The translations under genes were made by a program, and so were the position numbers. This document shows positions 1 through 11,871 of a stretch of DNA of 64,000 nt, in pieces. The notes below the pieces were generated by a model, which had not been told where the DNA came from, did not search any database, and worked only from the letters and a program-made list of their open reading frames with translations. Origin of the DNA: Branchipolynoe longqiensis (lineage: Eukaryota > Annelida > Polychaeta > Phyllodocida > Polynoidae); NCBI GenBank assembly GCA_030323885.1, contig CM059187.1:123825165-123889164 (forward strand). Direction: 5' to 3'. Each line of letters begins with the position of its first letter. Position 1 is the first letter of the stretch.

Positions 1-590
1 CTCGTCTCATCTCACTTTCGTCTCACTCTCGTCTTGTCTCACTTTCGTCTCACTCTCATCTCGTCTCACTTTCATCTCACTCTCAATCTCATCTCGTCTC
101 ACTTTCATCTCACTCTCGTCTCACTCGTGTCTCACTCTCGTCTCGTCTCACTTTCATCTCATGGTTGTCTCACTCTCGCCTCACTCTCGCCTCACTGTCA
201 TCTCACTCTCCTCTCACTCTCCTCTCACTGCCCTCTCATTCTCCTCTCACTCTTCTCTGACTCTCTTCTCACTCTTCTGTCACTCTCCTCTCACTCTCCT
301 CTCACTCTCCTCTCATTCTTTTCTCATTCTCCTCTCACTCTCCACTCACTGTCCTCTCACCCCATTTCACTATCCTCTCACTGCCCTCCCACTCTCCTCT
401 CACTCTCCACCCCGGCCGGATATAACCTTAGATGTTGCGAGGACGTAAACCTCCAACAACCAACCCACGTCAGTGTCCACTTACTGTCCAGTCATTCTCC
501 TCTCCCTGTCCTGTCACTCTCCTCTAACTGTCTCACATCCTCTCACGATCCCCTCTTTCCTTCCCCTCCTCCCTCACTCTCCTCACTCAC
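1..590. repeat. CT-rich minisatellite
   Basis: Near-continuous degenerate array of short units such as TCTCACTCTC and TCTCACTTTC on the + strand, interrupted by unique sequence around 415-475. Several frames stay open only because the unit lacks stop codons; the resulting Ser/Leu/His-rich peptides are not genes. Confidence 0.85.
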
Positions 591-1004
591 CTCTCTTTAC
601 CCCTAAAGCTCCATCCGCCAGCAGCTGGCCTTCGTTTGGCCCGCGACTGCACCACACCACCCCACACCACACACACCACACCACCACACCACACCACCAC
701 ACCACACACTTGAAGCCTCAGCTCCCACCGCCCGTCATAGACACACACACACGTGTGTAGCCGCCGACACGAGGCCCAATCATCAAGAACGGGTAACATG
801 TGACTAGACAGAAGCGGGGTCTGCCAGCTGGTTACTGGGCGGGTGGGAGGGAGGACGGGTGCGGGAGGGAGTGGAGGGGGTTGGTGGGGTGGGTGGGGAG
901 AGGGGGGAGGGGGTGGGTGCTGGCAGGATGGATGGCCGGGACACCTGCCTATAGACCTATTTCATATGACGTTAGCATAGGTATTTAGGTCAGTGCACGC
1001 CCTG
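591..1004. other. Simple-sequence and G-rich spacer
   Basis: Contains an ACACCACACC-type array (about 648-720), a short CA run (about 742-757) and a G-rich purine stretch (about 840-930). No gene is recognisable. Confidence 0.6.
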
Positions 1005-1500
1005 CTTGGGTGCAGGATGTCACACTGTCACACTGCAAACTCAATGGCTATGAGCAATCTTCATACAAAAAAAGTTAAATATCCATAAAACCACATCACC
1101 TAGAAACAAACCGCTTGGAAAACATATAAAAAACATACTCAACGATGAGATTATATTCAATTTATAAGGTTAGGGTTCTGCATTTCTATTAATTTTGAAT
1201 AAAATTGACATTTTGAATTGTGCGTATCAGCAACCTCAATGCATTGTCAATGGTCATGAGCAATGTTCATACAGAAAAAGTTAAATATCTCTAAAACCAC
1301 ACCACCTAGAAACAAACCCCTTGGAACACATATAAAAACCATATTCAACGAACAGATTATATTAAATTTATAAGGTTACAGTTCTGCATTTCTATTAATT
1401 TTGAATAAAATAGATGTTTTGCACTACGCGAACCAGCAAACTCAATGGCAGTGTGCATCCGTTCTGCAGCCAAGGTGTGCGCGCATACACAATGTTAATA
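1005..1500 (+). repeat. Two tandem copies of a ~206-bp repeat, related to 48739-49536
   Basis: The landmark GAGCAATCTTCATACA recurs at 1052 and, diverged, at 1258, a period of about 206 bp. Each unit carries TAGAAACAAACC and TTCTATTAATTTTGAAT landmarks. The same unit occurs three times inside the TIR element at 48739-49536. Clear TIRs are not visible here, so this looks like a decayed or partial relative. Confidence 0.75.
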
Positions 1501-2280
1501 AACATTGAAAGGGGTCTATGCCGGGCGTTGATGGACGTCGGGGGCCTAGATGTGACCAATACCTAACCCTCTGAGCATTAATATTGTATATATAGCTACT
1601 AATACTATATGGATATACTGGTATACTTCTTCGGTATGAGGTGTATTATCATTATTATTATTACGTTATAATATTGGTTATTGTCCAATAAAGGACTAAT
1701 CTGATTTAGCTGCGGCCTGCTGGCCTACGGTGGCGCCGCCACCGGCAGCTCTTGGTACTTCTGCGCACTCGATGCATGAATCACTTTGCTCCGAAAAGTT
1801 ATATATATATATATATATAGATCATTTACTATTAATAATATTACTTCATTGGATATTCCCGCAGAATAAAAAAAATTAAAATGCATAAAAAAAAAAGAAT
1901 TCCTACTATGATATGTTTCAAAAGTAATTTCGACATGACCATTTCGTTATTTTAATGCAAGTCTTTTTTTAATAATCGAATCCAATCAGTAGCAATTTCG
2001 TCATGGTCAGTTAGCTATTTTAATGCAACGGTTTGGATATTGACATTTTGTTGTTAGTTAAAATGAAAACACTGTTGGCATGGTTTTATAAGAGAGAAAC
2101 AAGGAAAGGCAAAATATGTTTTTAAGCATTCTTTTTTGAGAAGGCGATATTTGATAACACACCCATTCCCTTTCAGCCCTTCTGTCATCTCCAGACTGGG
2201 GAGGCGCAGATAAAAGATACACGTATGCCTGAAGGTATTCGGACTCTAGTCATTGCAGAGTGAGTGTCGGAGGCCAGGAG
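1501..2280. other. AT-rich spacer, no gene seen
   Basis: Contains a (TA) run at about 1800-1819 and a GGTGGCGCCGCCACC-like inverted motif near 1729-1743. Nothing else is recognised. Confidence 0.5.
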
Positions 2281-2284
2281 TGAG

Positions 2285-2345
2285 TTCTCTGTGGCGGAGT
2301 GGTTAGAGTGCCTGACTTTTTTAAAGGTTGTTCTCCTAAGAAGAG
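2285..2345 (+). mobile_element. Possible degenerate tRNA-derived SINE head
   Basis: TGGCGGAGTGGTTAGAGTG matches an A-box (tRNA Leu/Ser-like 5' half). No convincing B box follows at the right spacing, so this is at best a decayed SINE. Only one copy of this head was noticed. Confidence 0.3.
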
Positions 2346-2759
2346 GGTTGGTGGCCATCACCGTGGCCAATTTGGATTTCCACCGCTGTGTATAACTTAC
2401 AGCATCATCAAAGGCCAGTTGCTCTCATACCATGTCTTTGTGGTTTGGGAGGCTAAAAATCCCTTCAGTTGGTAAAAGTGTAGGCACAGGCTTTCTATCG
2501 ACCACCTGTCTAATGGTGAAAAAAAGTCTATTCAGACTTATCAATGAGAGGCTTCAAGAGAGAGAAAATGCACGTTGTGTGATCAGACTCAGAGTGTATG
2601 TCTGGCGGCAAGCAATGCAGCTGGCAAGACCTGCGCTTCCATTGGTTAACACAGGCCTCAGTCTAATCAGAAGCTGAATCGTAAACATCCAGATATTGAC
2701 TCACTGTGAGCAGGGCCCTTGTGTTTCAAAAGGCGAAGGGAGGAGGGAGACCAGTCAAT
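2346..2759. other. Spacer upstream of LINE, no gene seen
   Basis: An open frame of 81 codons (2432-2677) has no recognisable domain. It adjoins the truncated 5' end of the LINE and may be unrecognised LINE or host sequence. Confidence 0.4.
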
Positions 2760-5190
2760 TAAATTGACATCTAGAAGATCTCTTATGGGGTATAAGCGAC
2801 CACAAACTAGTATATGTAACCAGGAAAAAGCTCAAAAGCACAAATCACTATGAATACAAAATGGGCAGGTCCCTAAAAAACTACTCAGAAGATACATTAA
2901 AAAATCATCTGTACCAAAACATAAACAACATCACACAAAACAGAGATGATGTTGATATCTATTGGGACAACATCATCACAGAAATATGAAAATCAACTGA
3001 TGAGATGTGTCCCATGAAGAAAATAAAAATACAAAAAAAACAAGACCCTTGGGTAGACAAAGACCTGCTAACACTCATCACAACCAAAAGTAAACTGGGT
3101 GATAAAGCAAAACGTACAGAAACAATAGAAGACAAACTGGCCTACCGCATCACCAGAAACAACTCTCTCAAAGCTGTGAGAACAGCAAAAAAGAAATACA
3201 TAATAAAGCAGGACAAAGACTGGGGAAGCAACACAAACAAATTCTGGAAAAATGTAAACCTATTATTCCCAAAAAATAACAAAGAAGAGCATACAAACTT
3301 CCAAGATAACGAAGGGGCAATGCTCACAGACAAAGATGCAGCAAACAAACTGAACAGACACTTTGCCACAATAGGGCAAAAGCTGTCAGAAAAATTCAAA
3401 AAAAGATGGGAAAACAGATCAGGAACTGTGGAGAATGAAATCCCCACCTGCAAAACAGATATGATAGAAGTAAAAAAAAAAAAAATGACATAGACACGAA
3501 TAAACCAAGTGGAATAGATGAAATACCAACCAAAATACTGAAAGAGGCACTCCAAGCCATCCCGGCCACCATAGTAGACCTATTCAACATCTCCTTTGAG
3601 CAGGGGCATTTTATCTCAGCCTGGAAAATGGCAACCATTACCCCCATTCACAAGTCTTCAAACCCCAGGCAAGCTCATTGAAAAAGTGTTACATAGACAC
3701 ATCAATGAACACCTGGAAAAAAACGATATACTAAATGAAAGACAAGGGGGCTTCAGGAAACTGCACTCCACATCAAAAACAATAGCTAACCTAACAAATG
3801 ACATAATGGCATCAATGAACCAAAAACAATTAGTTGGAGCTGCCTTCATTGACTTCAGCAAAGCATTTGACACAGTAGACCACAAAATACTACTGGAAAA
3901 ACTAAAAACCATGGGCATAAAATCCAACACTATGGATTGGATAAGCAGCTACCTGAACAACAGGCAACAGAAAACAAAAATAAACAATACACTATCAGAC
4001 AACCAACCTGTCACATGTGGTGTACCCCAAGGGGCAGTGTTAGGGCCACTACTCTTTATGTGCTCTATAATCTATTATGGGAATATAAACAAGGACACTA
4101 CCACCTAGCAGTTCTCTTTTGTTTATAATCTATATAAACGATCTTGAAAAATGGTTGCAAACTGAATGCCTCCAACTATATGCAGATGACAGTCATATAC
4201 GCAAATGGCACCACAGAAGAGGAGGTAATAACTAAACTAAATAAACTCCTACTAAAACTAGATGAGTGGTGTGAGTCCAACAAAATAACCATCAACACAA
4301 GCAAATCAAAAACAGTACTCTTCTCGCAGAAACAAATGCCAGAAAGAAAACTACACTGTAAGTTAGGAAACCAAACACCAGAAAATGTAGACCATTACAA
4401 ATACCTAGACCTTGAGTTGGACAGCCAACTAAACTACAACCTATGTATAAATAAAATTATACAAAAAGTAAACCACAAACTGTGGCTATTTGCAAAGCAA
4501 AGAGACTACATGACACAAGAAATGTCAATAAAAATCTTCAAGGGCATGGTGCTCCCCTATTTTGACTATGGAGATGTAAACTACATGGGTGCGAGAAAAG
4601 AACTACTAAAAAAACTGCAAACACTGCAGAACAGAGCCCTAAAAATCTGTCTAAGAGTAGAGAAGCTGCACCCCACTTCTGACATACACAAAAGAACCAA
4701 AGTGAAATTACTAGAAAATAGGGGAATAATTCATTTGAAAACATTAGCATATAGCTATAGTCAAAACATTAAACTTCTAAAAAAAACCACAAAGGGCTAC
4801 TAGAGCAAATAATGCGCCACTACTAAAGCAGACCAGAAGCCAAATAAAAGCTCATGAGAGAATCACACTGGAAATGGCTGCCAAGGTGTGGAATGCCCAA
4901 ACGGTAAAGGAACGACACATTCCTGACATAAAAACTTACAAAAAATATCTGTGCAAAATATGGCTAGGAAACCCCCAATAAGCTTCACTGCAAAGGGGCA
5001 TGTGATACGTCACGGCCCACCAGCGGGATGCCCAATGGAAGGTAACCATGCCAAAAGTAGCCAGATAACACACCACACAGCTACATACAAGCCTATGATA
5101 TGTAAATAGGAGTAGGCTAGTCTAGTAATAAGACTTTTAATAGTAGAAAAAATAAATACATATATACCAAGAAAATTTAAAAAAAAAGAA
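2760..5190 (+). mobile_element. 5'-truncated non-LTR retrotransposon (LINE, Jockey/CR1-like)
   Basis: Sense-strand remnant of a LINE. It begins near the end of the apurinic endonuclease domain, runs through a whole reverse transcriptase and C-terminal region, and finishes in an A-rich tail (A runs near 5155-5190). Loss of the 5' part is typical of target-primed reverse transcription. The clade is judged only from the RT motif style, and I did not identify target-site duplications. Confidence 0.85.
2780..4980 (+). pseudogene. LINE ORF2 remnant: end of AP endonuclease plus reverse transcriptase
   Basis: In frame 2780 the peptide LLWGISDHKLVY is the C-terminal SDH motif of an APE-type endonuclease. 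An in-frame TGA lies at 2987-2989. The next frame (about 3005-3470) is a Lys-rich linker. The frame changes across an A run near 3472-3484, then gives NKPSGIDEIPTKIL, an early RT motif. It changes again near 3660, then gives FIDFSKAFDTVDHKILLEKL and CGVPQGAVLGPLLF (RT motifs). About 60 bp of extra sequence then interrupts the region before YINDLEKW. The catalytic YADD codons are present at 4179-4190, but two bases are missing immediately after them. The thumb and C-terminal region continues to about 4803 in one frame and on toward 4980 in others. With at least four independent lesions the copy cannot encode an active protein. Confidence 0.85.
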
Positions 5191-5437
5191 ATAGGCTATT
5201 AACCATACCAACCAATTATCTATCTGCTACTGAAATGCAGGCAATCAAATACCTTATCAGCAGCCACTGTGTGGTAAGATAACACCAACACTACAACTGG
5301 CCAGCATTGAAAACAAGCCTGGGTACCCGGGCTTATATGCTATGGATAGTATAAATACAGCCTCAATACAAAAAATATATTTTAAAAAAACAAAAAAACA
5401 ATAGGTGGAGATGGTTGGGTTGTTAATCATACGTCAT
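5191..5437. other. AT-rich spacer
   Basis: No gene seen. It ends in A-rich sequence (5370-5402) before the pentanucleotide repeat. Confidence 0.5.
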
Positions 5438-5578
5438 TGCTATGCTATGCTATAATATGCTATGCTATGCTATGCTATGCTGTGCTGTGCTATGCTGTGC
5501 TATGCTGTGCTATGTTGTGCTATGCTGTGCTATGCTGTGCTGTGCTATGCTGTGCTGTACTATACTGTGCTGTGCTAT
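5438..5578 (+). repeat. (TATGC/TGTGC)n pentanucleotide microsatellite
   Basis: About 28 units of TGCTA or TGCTG. Cys/Leu/Tyr-rich open frames here are artefacts. Confidence 0.95.
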
Positions 5579-5663
5579 GAAAATGGTGGTGGGTTTTATT
5601 GTTGGAAGTTGCCTGCACAGACTTCTGGATGCAGGACATGCTACATGCAACACCTAGCTCCAC

Positions 5664-5992
5664 CGGACGCAGTGGCCGAATTGGTAGAGCGCAGGCTTCC
5701 CATGCGAAAGGTGTGAGATTTCGATTCCCGGTCGAGTCAACCCAATGACTTAATAAATTGATAATTGTCACTACCTGGCACTCGGCATTACTAGGATAGG
5801 GCAGGCTCAGAGTCAGAATAATGTGACTGTGTGGGAAGTAGGGTCATAGTGCTGGTGGCCTGATCTCCCCATGAGGCATCACTGTAAAGTCACCACGAGT
5901 GCGCGATGTCACAAGTCAGTACTCGTCCTGATACTAGTGATAGTGATATGACCTAAAATGTTTCCAGGATGTAAAACTCCGACAAAGAAACA
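5664..5992 (+). mobile_element. SINE1 (tRNA-derived), full length
   Basis: The tRNA-like head has A box GTGGCCGAATTGGTAGAGCG and B box region TTTCGATTCCCGGTCGAGTC. A conserved body follows (CTTGTCGCT-like, GGCATTACTAGGATAGGGC, AATGTGACTG, AAAGTCACCA), and then a 3' end in GGATGTAAAACTCCGACAAA. At least ten copies or fragments occur in the window on both strands. The tail (reverse complement GTTTTACATCCTGG...GGTCATATCAGGACG) resembles the conserved 3' domain of metazoan SINE superfamilies; that assignment is from memory. Confidence 0.85.
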
Positions 5993-6535
5993 ACGCCTAG
6001 TTCCATCTAACTCCGATAGGCAGGTGATTCTGATGGTGTACAGACCCATTTCAAGTCACCATGTGCACTTTCACAAGTCAGTACCTGTCCTGATATGACG
6101 TAAAATGTTGCCAGGGTGTTAAACTCCAACAAACAAAGAACGCCTGGATCCAGCTAACCCCGATAGACAACGGGGAAGCTGATTCTGATGTTGTACAGAC
6201 CCATTTCAGGTCACCATGTGCACTGTCACAAGTCAGTACCCATCCTGATATGACCTAAGATGTTGCCAGGATGTTAAACTCCAACAAACAAACAACGCCT
6301 GCCTCCACCTAACTCCGATATATAGACAACGGGGCAGCTGATTCTGATGTTGTACAGACCCATTTCAAGTCACCATGTGCACTGTCACAAAACAGTACCC
6401 ACCCTGATATGACCTAACATGTTGCCACGATGTTAAACTCCAACAAAAAAACAACGCCTGCCTCCACCTAACTCCGATATATAGACAATGGGGTAGCTGA
6501 TGCTGATGTTTTACAGACCTATTTCGGCTTCCAAC
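5993..6535 (+). repeat. ~158-bp tandem array of a SINE1-tail-containing unit
   Basis: GTACAGACCCATTTCA recurs near 6041, 6194 and 6352, with a diverged copy at 6512. Each unit holds a SINE1-like tail (CACAAGTCAGTACC...TGATATGACCTAA...TTAAACTCCAACAAACAA) followed by about 60 bp of other sequence. It looks like a SINE 3' end plus flank that was amplified locally. Confidence 0.8.
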
Positions 6536-6944
6536 GCCAGCTCCTAACTCCAACCGAGCCGCAGGCACTATTCATGTATCATTGCAGAAGCACTTCCGGT
6601 CATAGTTATTTCCGGGCATTTACAGGAGCATCCAGGAAATGGGAAAAAAGAAAAAGTTTGGCAAGAGTAGGAGAGGAAGTGGTGGTGGTGGTGATGCTGG
6701 TGGTGGTGAGATGAAATGTGAGCATTAGCATGGTTTACTTCGCGTTGCGGCTGGTGCTGGGACAGTGGGAGGGTGCCGACTGTAGGCGCAGGTGTGTGTG
6801 GGGGGAGGGGGTGTGGGGAGCCGGGAGGGGTTGGGAAGGGTCCGAGTGGCCGACGAGTATGCCGAGTGGCTCGCTGATGTACTGGGCTGCGCTGTGTGGG
6901 GGCGGCAGTCTCAGCTGTTTAGCAGGCGAGCTGTTCATGAGCGG
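6536..6944. other. G-rich spacer, no gene seen
   Basis: Short GGTGGT array at about 6681-6709 and G-rich sequence around 6790-6840. Nothing else supported. Confidence 0.5.
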
Positions 6945-7212
6945 ATCATGAGCAGTTCCTGAGACGCTCGTGAGCTGTTCATGAGCTGTTCGGGAGCTGG
7001 TCATGAGCAGGTTGTGAGCTGTTCTTAAACTTGCCATGAGCTGGCCATGAGCTGTTCGTAAGCTGTTCGTAAGCTGTTCGTGAGCTGTTCGTGAGCTAGT
7101 CATAAGCTGTTCGTGATCTGTTCATGATCTCTTCGTGAGCTGGTCATAAGCTGGTCAGGATCTGCTTGGGAGCTACTCATGAACTGTTCGGGAGCTGTTC
7201 GGGAGCTGCTCG
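6945..7212 (+). repeat. 10-12-bp tandem array, GAGCTGTTC unit
   Basis: About 25 degenerate units of GAGCTGTTCGT / GAGCTGGTCAT. The antisense frame gives a repetitive Ala/His/Ser/Thr-rich peptide that is not a gene. Confidence 0.9.
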
Positions 7213-8389
7213 AGAGCTACATATGCCAGCCACGACCCTACTCAACGCACCAATCAAACAGCCTCGCGGACTCATCGCCCTGCTCCGTCTTAATCAGCCT
7301 AACTGTCTTCTGTCGGCAGCCAATTGAGCAACTCTAATAAAGGAGTCTGCAGCACTTAAATATACACACAACGCCCTCACGTTAGAGTAGGCACCTCCTG
7401 GCATAAACAAGACTCGCTATTCATTTGCTGCCAAATTCTGGTGGTGTTTCTGACATGGGCTTCGAAAGTGGATGATTTATAGTAGAACACCACTTTCTTC
7501 CATCAGGAGCATAGTGGACAGCCCCGCACAATGGACACGTTTATCGATTTAGCTTGAAGTTGAAGGTAGATTTGTTTAAGATCCCATAATCATAATAAAT
7601 AGGACTATAACAACAGACAATGTTTCATGATAGACAATTCACCAAACCTGTAGCAAGATCTAAAATTATAAGTTAGATCTGTAAAAATTTTTTAAAAAAA
7701 AACACAGTTGTGTTCTGCGAAGTTGAACAAAAAGTAATATTTTCTTTTATTAAGCCGGATCAATTTCAGTTGTATACAAGCATTCATATTCCACATGGAT
7801 ACATACTTCTAGAGTATATTAATTATTATCAGGTTAATTGTGTGAAGGAGACCTATTTTATTTACAATAACTTTCTGGTTAAGTAAATTGCCATTGCACA
7901 ACACTTTCTTGAATGATAATGATTATGATGGTAATAATATGGGGCATAGTGAATTATACTAATATTAATATTAAGAAATGAAGACATTGTAGTAGTTACG
8001 TTATATGTGTAGTTATGTAGGCGATGGGTTGGACGGTTTGCAGTTAGAGCAACCTGGACTACAAACTGTGACCGATAAGTACGTTGAGTTTATTCCAGGC
8101 TGTCACTGCGTCCTCCCCTCAGATCCAACATTGACTGCTGCTTTTTCTTGTAAATTTTACACTTTTAATAAAAGAAAGATTCGGGGGTATGAGGCCAGCC
8201 AGAGATATTTGCTCAACCAAATTTGTGTTTTGTCATTCACTCGTAATGCAATAATAATAGTAATAATATTAATAAAGAGGAAACATCCGGCAATAATTGC
8301 ATCTTTCACCTGCCAGATCCATCATGAATATATAGCCCTGGTTCACATTACCGGCACGTGTCTTGGCTAGCTGTCTCCCAGGCCGGCTG
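7213..8389. other. Unannotated AT-rich stretch
   Basis: No domain, repeat family or RNA gene recognised. The 121-codon frame at 8005-8370 shows no recognisable domain and crosses AT-rich low-complexity sequence. Confidence 0.5.
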
Positions 8390-8393
8390 TGGT

Positions 8394-8432
8394 GTAGAGA
8401 GAGAGAGAGAGAGAGGGGGGGGGGGGGGGAGG
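8394..8432 (+). repeat. (GA)n followed by a G homopolymer
   Basis: About ten GA units followed by a run of about 14 G. Confidence 0.95.
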
Positions 8433-9612
8433 GAGTAGTCTGCCATACCGTGGCTCTATTTAGGAAATTGAACTATCTGAACACTGCCAGGTGCAATCCA
8501 AAATGCACAGGAAATTGGCGCCGCGGGAAGCATGCTGGATCACCTGGTATTTACTACGCAGTGTCCGCCCCACCTCCCACACCTCCCGCATCCCCCCACC
8601 CATTAATGGCCTTGATTGGGTGGTGATTTATAGATGTCGGAACCTGGTTGTCCACCTCCGGTGACAAGTTGACTTCCGGTCATCACATCCATCATTACCT
8701 GGCGCGCCACCTGCCGGCAGGTGTCTTATACAACAGTCATTCAAACGCACCTCTATACCCGGAACTTGTACTGTGGACGTGTCCCGGTATGTTGGGGTGT
8801 GTGTGTGTAGATGGTAGGGTGTACCGGTGTGGATGGTGCCGTGTGGGGGTGTGCCGGTGTGGTGGTGTGGGTATGTGGCGGGGTGGGTGTGTGGGACACA
8901 ACCTGCGGACTGAGTTTCGACATGTACAGTTCCTAAACCACGTACTTACATTGTGTGTTCCATAGATTTGTGCTAAATTTAGGATGTTGTTTAAAATGAG
9001 AAACGACTAAATGACTTATAATTCACATACTACATTATAATGTACTGCGTTATATGTGGCATGGCATCTCGGAGGTTCCATTAATTAATACTCGTCTAAG
9101 TCCCTTTACAACACATATATACTGTATATACGATCGGTATATATATGTGATGTGTCACGCATTATACAAGTATAAATGCAAGGGTAACATGTATACCCTA
9201 GATTTCCTCGGTGTGCATTGGTGGAGTGTGAATAGCTTATGAACAGATAACGAAAATATCCACACATCCGTTAGGAACGAGAGAGGCTGGTGGCGGCGCC
9301 ACCGGTCGGATCATGGTGGTCAGGATGCACAGAGTAGGAAATTGGTACAAATAATAATAATAATAATGCAATTCCCTTCCGCGTCTTTATGCTCACGTAA
9401 TATTTATAATCACATATATACATATACCGTATATATATATTTATATAGACACACACTAATCGTAGTCTCGGCGCAGAAGATGACTACTCTGATTAAGACT
9501 CCTCTAGAAACGAACCAACATTATAACCCTTATAATAAGTAATTCATTTAAAGAAAGTTTAATATATTTATTCAGGTTTGCTGGTGGTTAAATTCTTTAC
9601 CTACTTTTGAGT
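8433..9612. other. Unannotated stretch with GT-rich patch
   Basis: GT/GGTGT-rich sequence at 8800-8890 and several short TA runs (9115-9150, 9410-9445). A GGTGGCGGCGCCACC-like inverted motif lies at about 9289-9303. No gene recognised. Confidence 0.5.
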
Positions 9613-9617
9613 TATCG

Positions 9618-9641
9618 GGGGGGAGGGGGGGGGGGGGGGGG
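9618..9641 (+). repeat. Poly-G tract
   Basis: G run interrupted by a single A; a candidate G-quadruplex or structure-prone site. Confidence 0.95.
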
Positions 9642-9850
9642 TCTCCGGTAGCGCTGTGTGAGTGGACCCTGGGCCGGGGCAGTACTAATGATTCGTGCGC
9701 GAGTTGGCCGCTAGGTGTCGCCCCATTATATCTACTTCCGCCACCGTAGAGGCAAAACCTCACTACTTTGATGTCGGCCGCCACCTCGGCCTCATTACTT
9801 CACCTGGCCATTTATCGCTCACCTGGCGGAGACCGGTACAAACACACACG

Positions 9851-9854
<4 letters not shown>

Positions 9855-9946
<92 letters not shown>
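9855..9946. repeat. (TA)n microsatellite
   Basis: About 90 bp of TA repeats with one interruption near 9892-9898. Ile/Tyr open frames are artefacts. Confidence 0.95.
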
Positions 9947-9977
9947 GTATGTTTATATATATATATGTTATTTGTTG

Positions 9978-10018
9978 CTTGACGTTTTACATCCTGGCAA
10001 CACCTAAGGTCATATCAT
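9978..10018 (-). mobile_element. SINE1 3'-end fragment
   Basis: GTTTTACATCCTGGCAACAC followed by TAAGGTCATATCA is the reverse complement of a SINE1 tail. It stops exactly where a MITE begins at 10020, so the MITE probably inserted into or next to it. Confidence 0.7.
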
Positions 10019-10019
10019 A

Positions 10020-10201
10020 TACAGTAAAACCTCTCTAAATCGAACGACCTTGGGACCGACTTTCAGTGGTCCATTTAGGGAGGTGGTCAGTTTAGGGACT
10101 TAGAATATGGTTACACTGGTATTGTTGGTACCCAAATAAAGCGATCGATATAGGCGATTGGTCGATCTGTGGAGGTGGTCGGTCAGGGAGGGTTTAATGT
10201 A
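10020..10201. mobile_element. MITE-A (pogo/Tigger-like, TA target)
   Basis: Begins TACAGTAAAACCTCTCTA and ends in the diverged reverse complement GGGAGGGTTTAATGTA. The two arms are largely complementary (GACCACCTCC-type arms around a central CCCAAATAAAGCGATCGAT). The family has complete or partial copies at 12781, 30391, 50680, 51553, 57861, 58096 and 61085. It carries no coding sequence. Confidence 0.85.
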
Positions 10202-10202
10202 T

Positions 10203-10210
10203 ATAATATA

Positions 10211-10250
<40 letters not shown>
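10203..10250. repeat. (TA)n microsatellite
   Basis: TA-rich run between the MITE and the next SINE. Confidence 0.9.
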
Positions 10251-10251
<1 letters not shown>

Positions 10252-10253
<2 letters not shown>

Positions 10254-10585
10254 GTTTGTTTGTTTAAGTTTTAAATCCTGCAATATCTAAAGTCATATCA
10301 GGATGGGTGCCAACTTGTGACAGTGCACACTCGTATTAATGTTGTAGTGTTGCCCCACTGGGAGACCAGGCCATTAGCACCATGACCCCATTTCACACTC
10401 AGTCACATTATCTAGATACTGAGCTAACCATTCCTCGCCCTATCCTAGTACTGTCGAAGACCAGGCTAGGTAGCGACAAGCATACATTTAGTAAATCATT
10501 GGTTTGACTCAAATGGGATTCAAACTCCTGACCTGCTGCATGGGAAGGCTGCACTCTATTGATTGGATCACCGTGTCCGGTCTTT
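10252..10585 (-). mobile_element. SINE1, full length, reverse orientation
   Basis: Tail (TTTGTTTAAGTTTTAAATCC) on the left. Body motifs in reverse complement (GCCCTATCCTAGTA, TTGGTTTGACTC), then a tRNA-like head ending ACCGTGTCCGGTC. Confidence 0.85.
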
Positions 10586-10750
10586 ATGCATATATATATA
10601 TCTATACATTGTAGATGGGTTTTTTACACACAGACGCATATATATATATATATATATATACATATTCAACTGATCTCTCATTAGTGGGCAGGTATACCTG
10701 TGGCTCGCCACACACCTCACATGAGAAGTACAGGTGGTACACCTCACACC

Positions 10751-11095
10751 TAGACGCGGTGGCCGAATCGGTAGAGCGCAAGCTTACCATGCAGAAGGAA
10801 GGTCAGAAGTTCGGATCCTAGCCGAGTCAAACCGATGACTTATAGAATTGATAAGTGTCGCTACCGAGCCTAATGCTCAGCATTACTAGGATATGGCAAG
10901 GAGTGGTTAGCATAGTGTCAGGATAATGTGACTGTGGGATATCGGGTCATGGTGCTACTGCTAACGGCTTGGTCTCCCAGTGGAGCTGCACTATAAAGTC
11001 ACTATGACTATGAGTGTGCCCTGTCACAAGTCGGTACCCGTACTGGTATGACTTTAGATGATGATAGGACATAAAACCGACACCAAACTAACAAA
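10751..11095 (+). mobile_element. SINE1, full length
   Basis: Head GACGCGGTGGCCGAATCGG with A box. B box (AGTTCGGATCCTAGCCGAGT) somewhat decayed. Body GGCATTACTAGGATATGG-like, and tail GACATAAAACCGACACC. Lies 165 bp from an oppositely oriented copy. Confidence 0.85.
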
Positions 11096-11870
11096 CACTT
11101 CACACCTTAGGCCCCTGGCCACTTCAGGGTGTTGGTGCATGGATTTAATGGTCTGTGGGTCGCTCCGTTCACAATGCATAGAACATTGGCCTACTGCCCA
11201 GTAATCGTCCAACATCCGGAAAGTCTATCGCCTTTGGGAAGTGCCGGGGTGGTGTGTGTGTTAATAATAATAGGGTTGAAAGTGGTCTGGTAAGCCGGCA
11301 TTTTCCTTCTCGTTAACACCTCTTAATAGTCTTATATAATGCACACTCAACCCACACGTCATCGTTGAGCACTTATTCAAACAGCGGGCGTCAAAATCCA
11401 AGATATTTTCTAATCGAAAAATAAGGGCAGTGGTGGTACTTTTGTTGTTGTCATGCTGCTTTAATTATATATGCCTCGGCGGGATATATACCGTTAGGGT
11501 ATCAGCTCTAGATAATGGCATTTCACGCCTAGAGATAGTCCCCAGTTGCTAGAGAGCAAGATCAAGAACGAGAACAAGAACAAGAAGGAGAGACCACACA
11601 GCCCAACAAATTGGGTTGGCGGAATGATTTATTGTATACATGGTATCCCTCCTGTTGATGGCGTTCATTACACAATATCTGGAATACCTGCCCCGGCGCG
11701 CCGCCGGTGCTCAGGTACTATTAGTATTAACATTAGACGGAGCAGGGCAGTTTGACCTTTCTATTGAAGATCAAGGTCGACGCCACAGCGGAAGAAGATG
11801 AGAGCTGGAGGGCGCAGCGTTTGATCAGAATTAGAAGTGATCGCACACAATCCGCGCATTTTGTACTGGA
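11096..11870. other. Unannotated stretch
   Basis: No gene or known repeat recognised. Short AT run near 11465-11490. Confidence 0.5.
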
Positions 11871-11871
11871 T

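Noticed and set aside
34..606. Ser/Leu/His-rich open frames of up to 190 codons
   Set aside because: They are translations of a CT-rich minisatellite with no stop in its unit; no domain and several frames are open at once.
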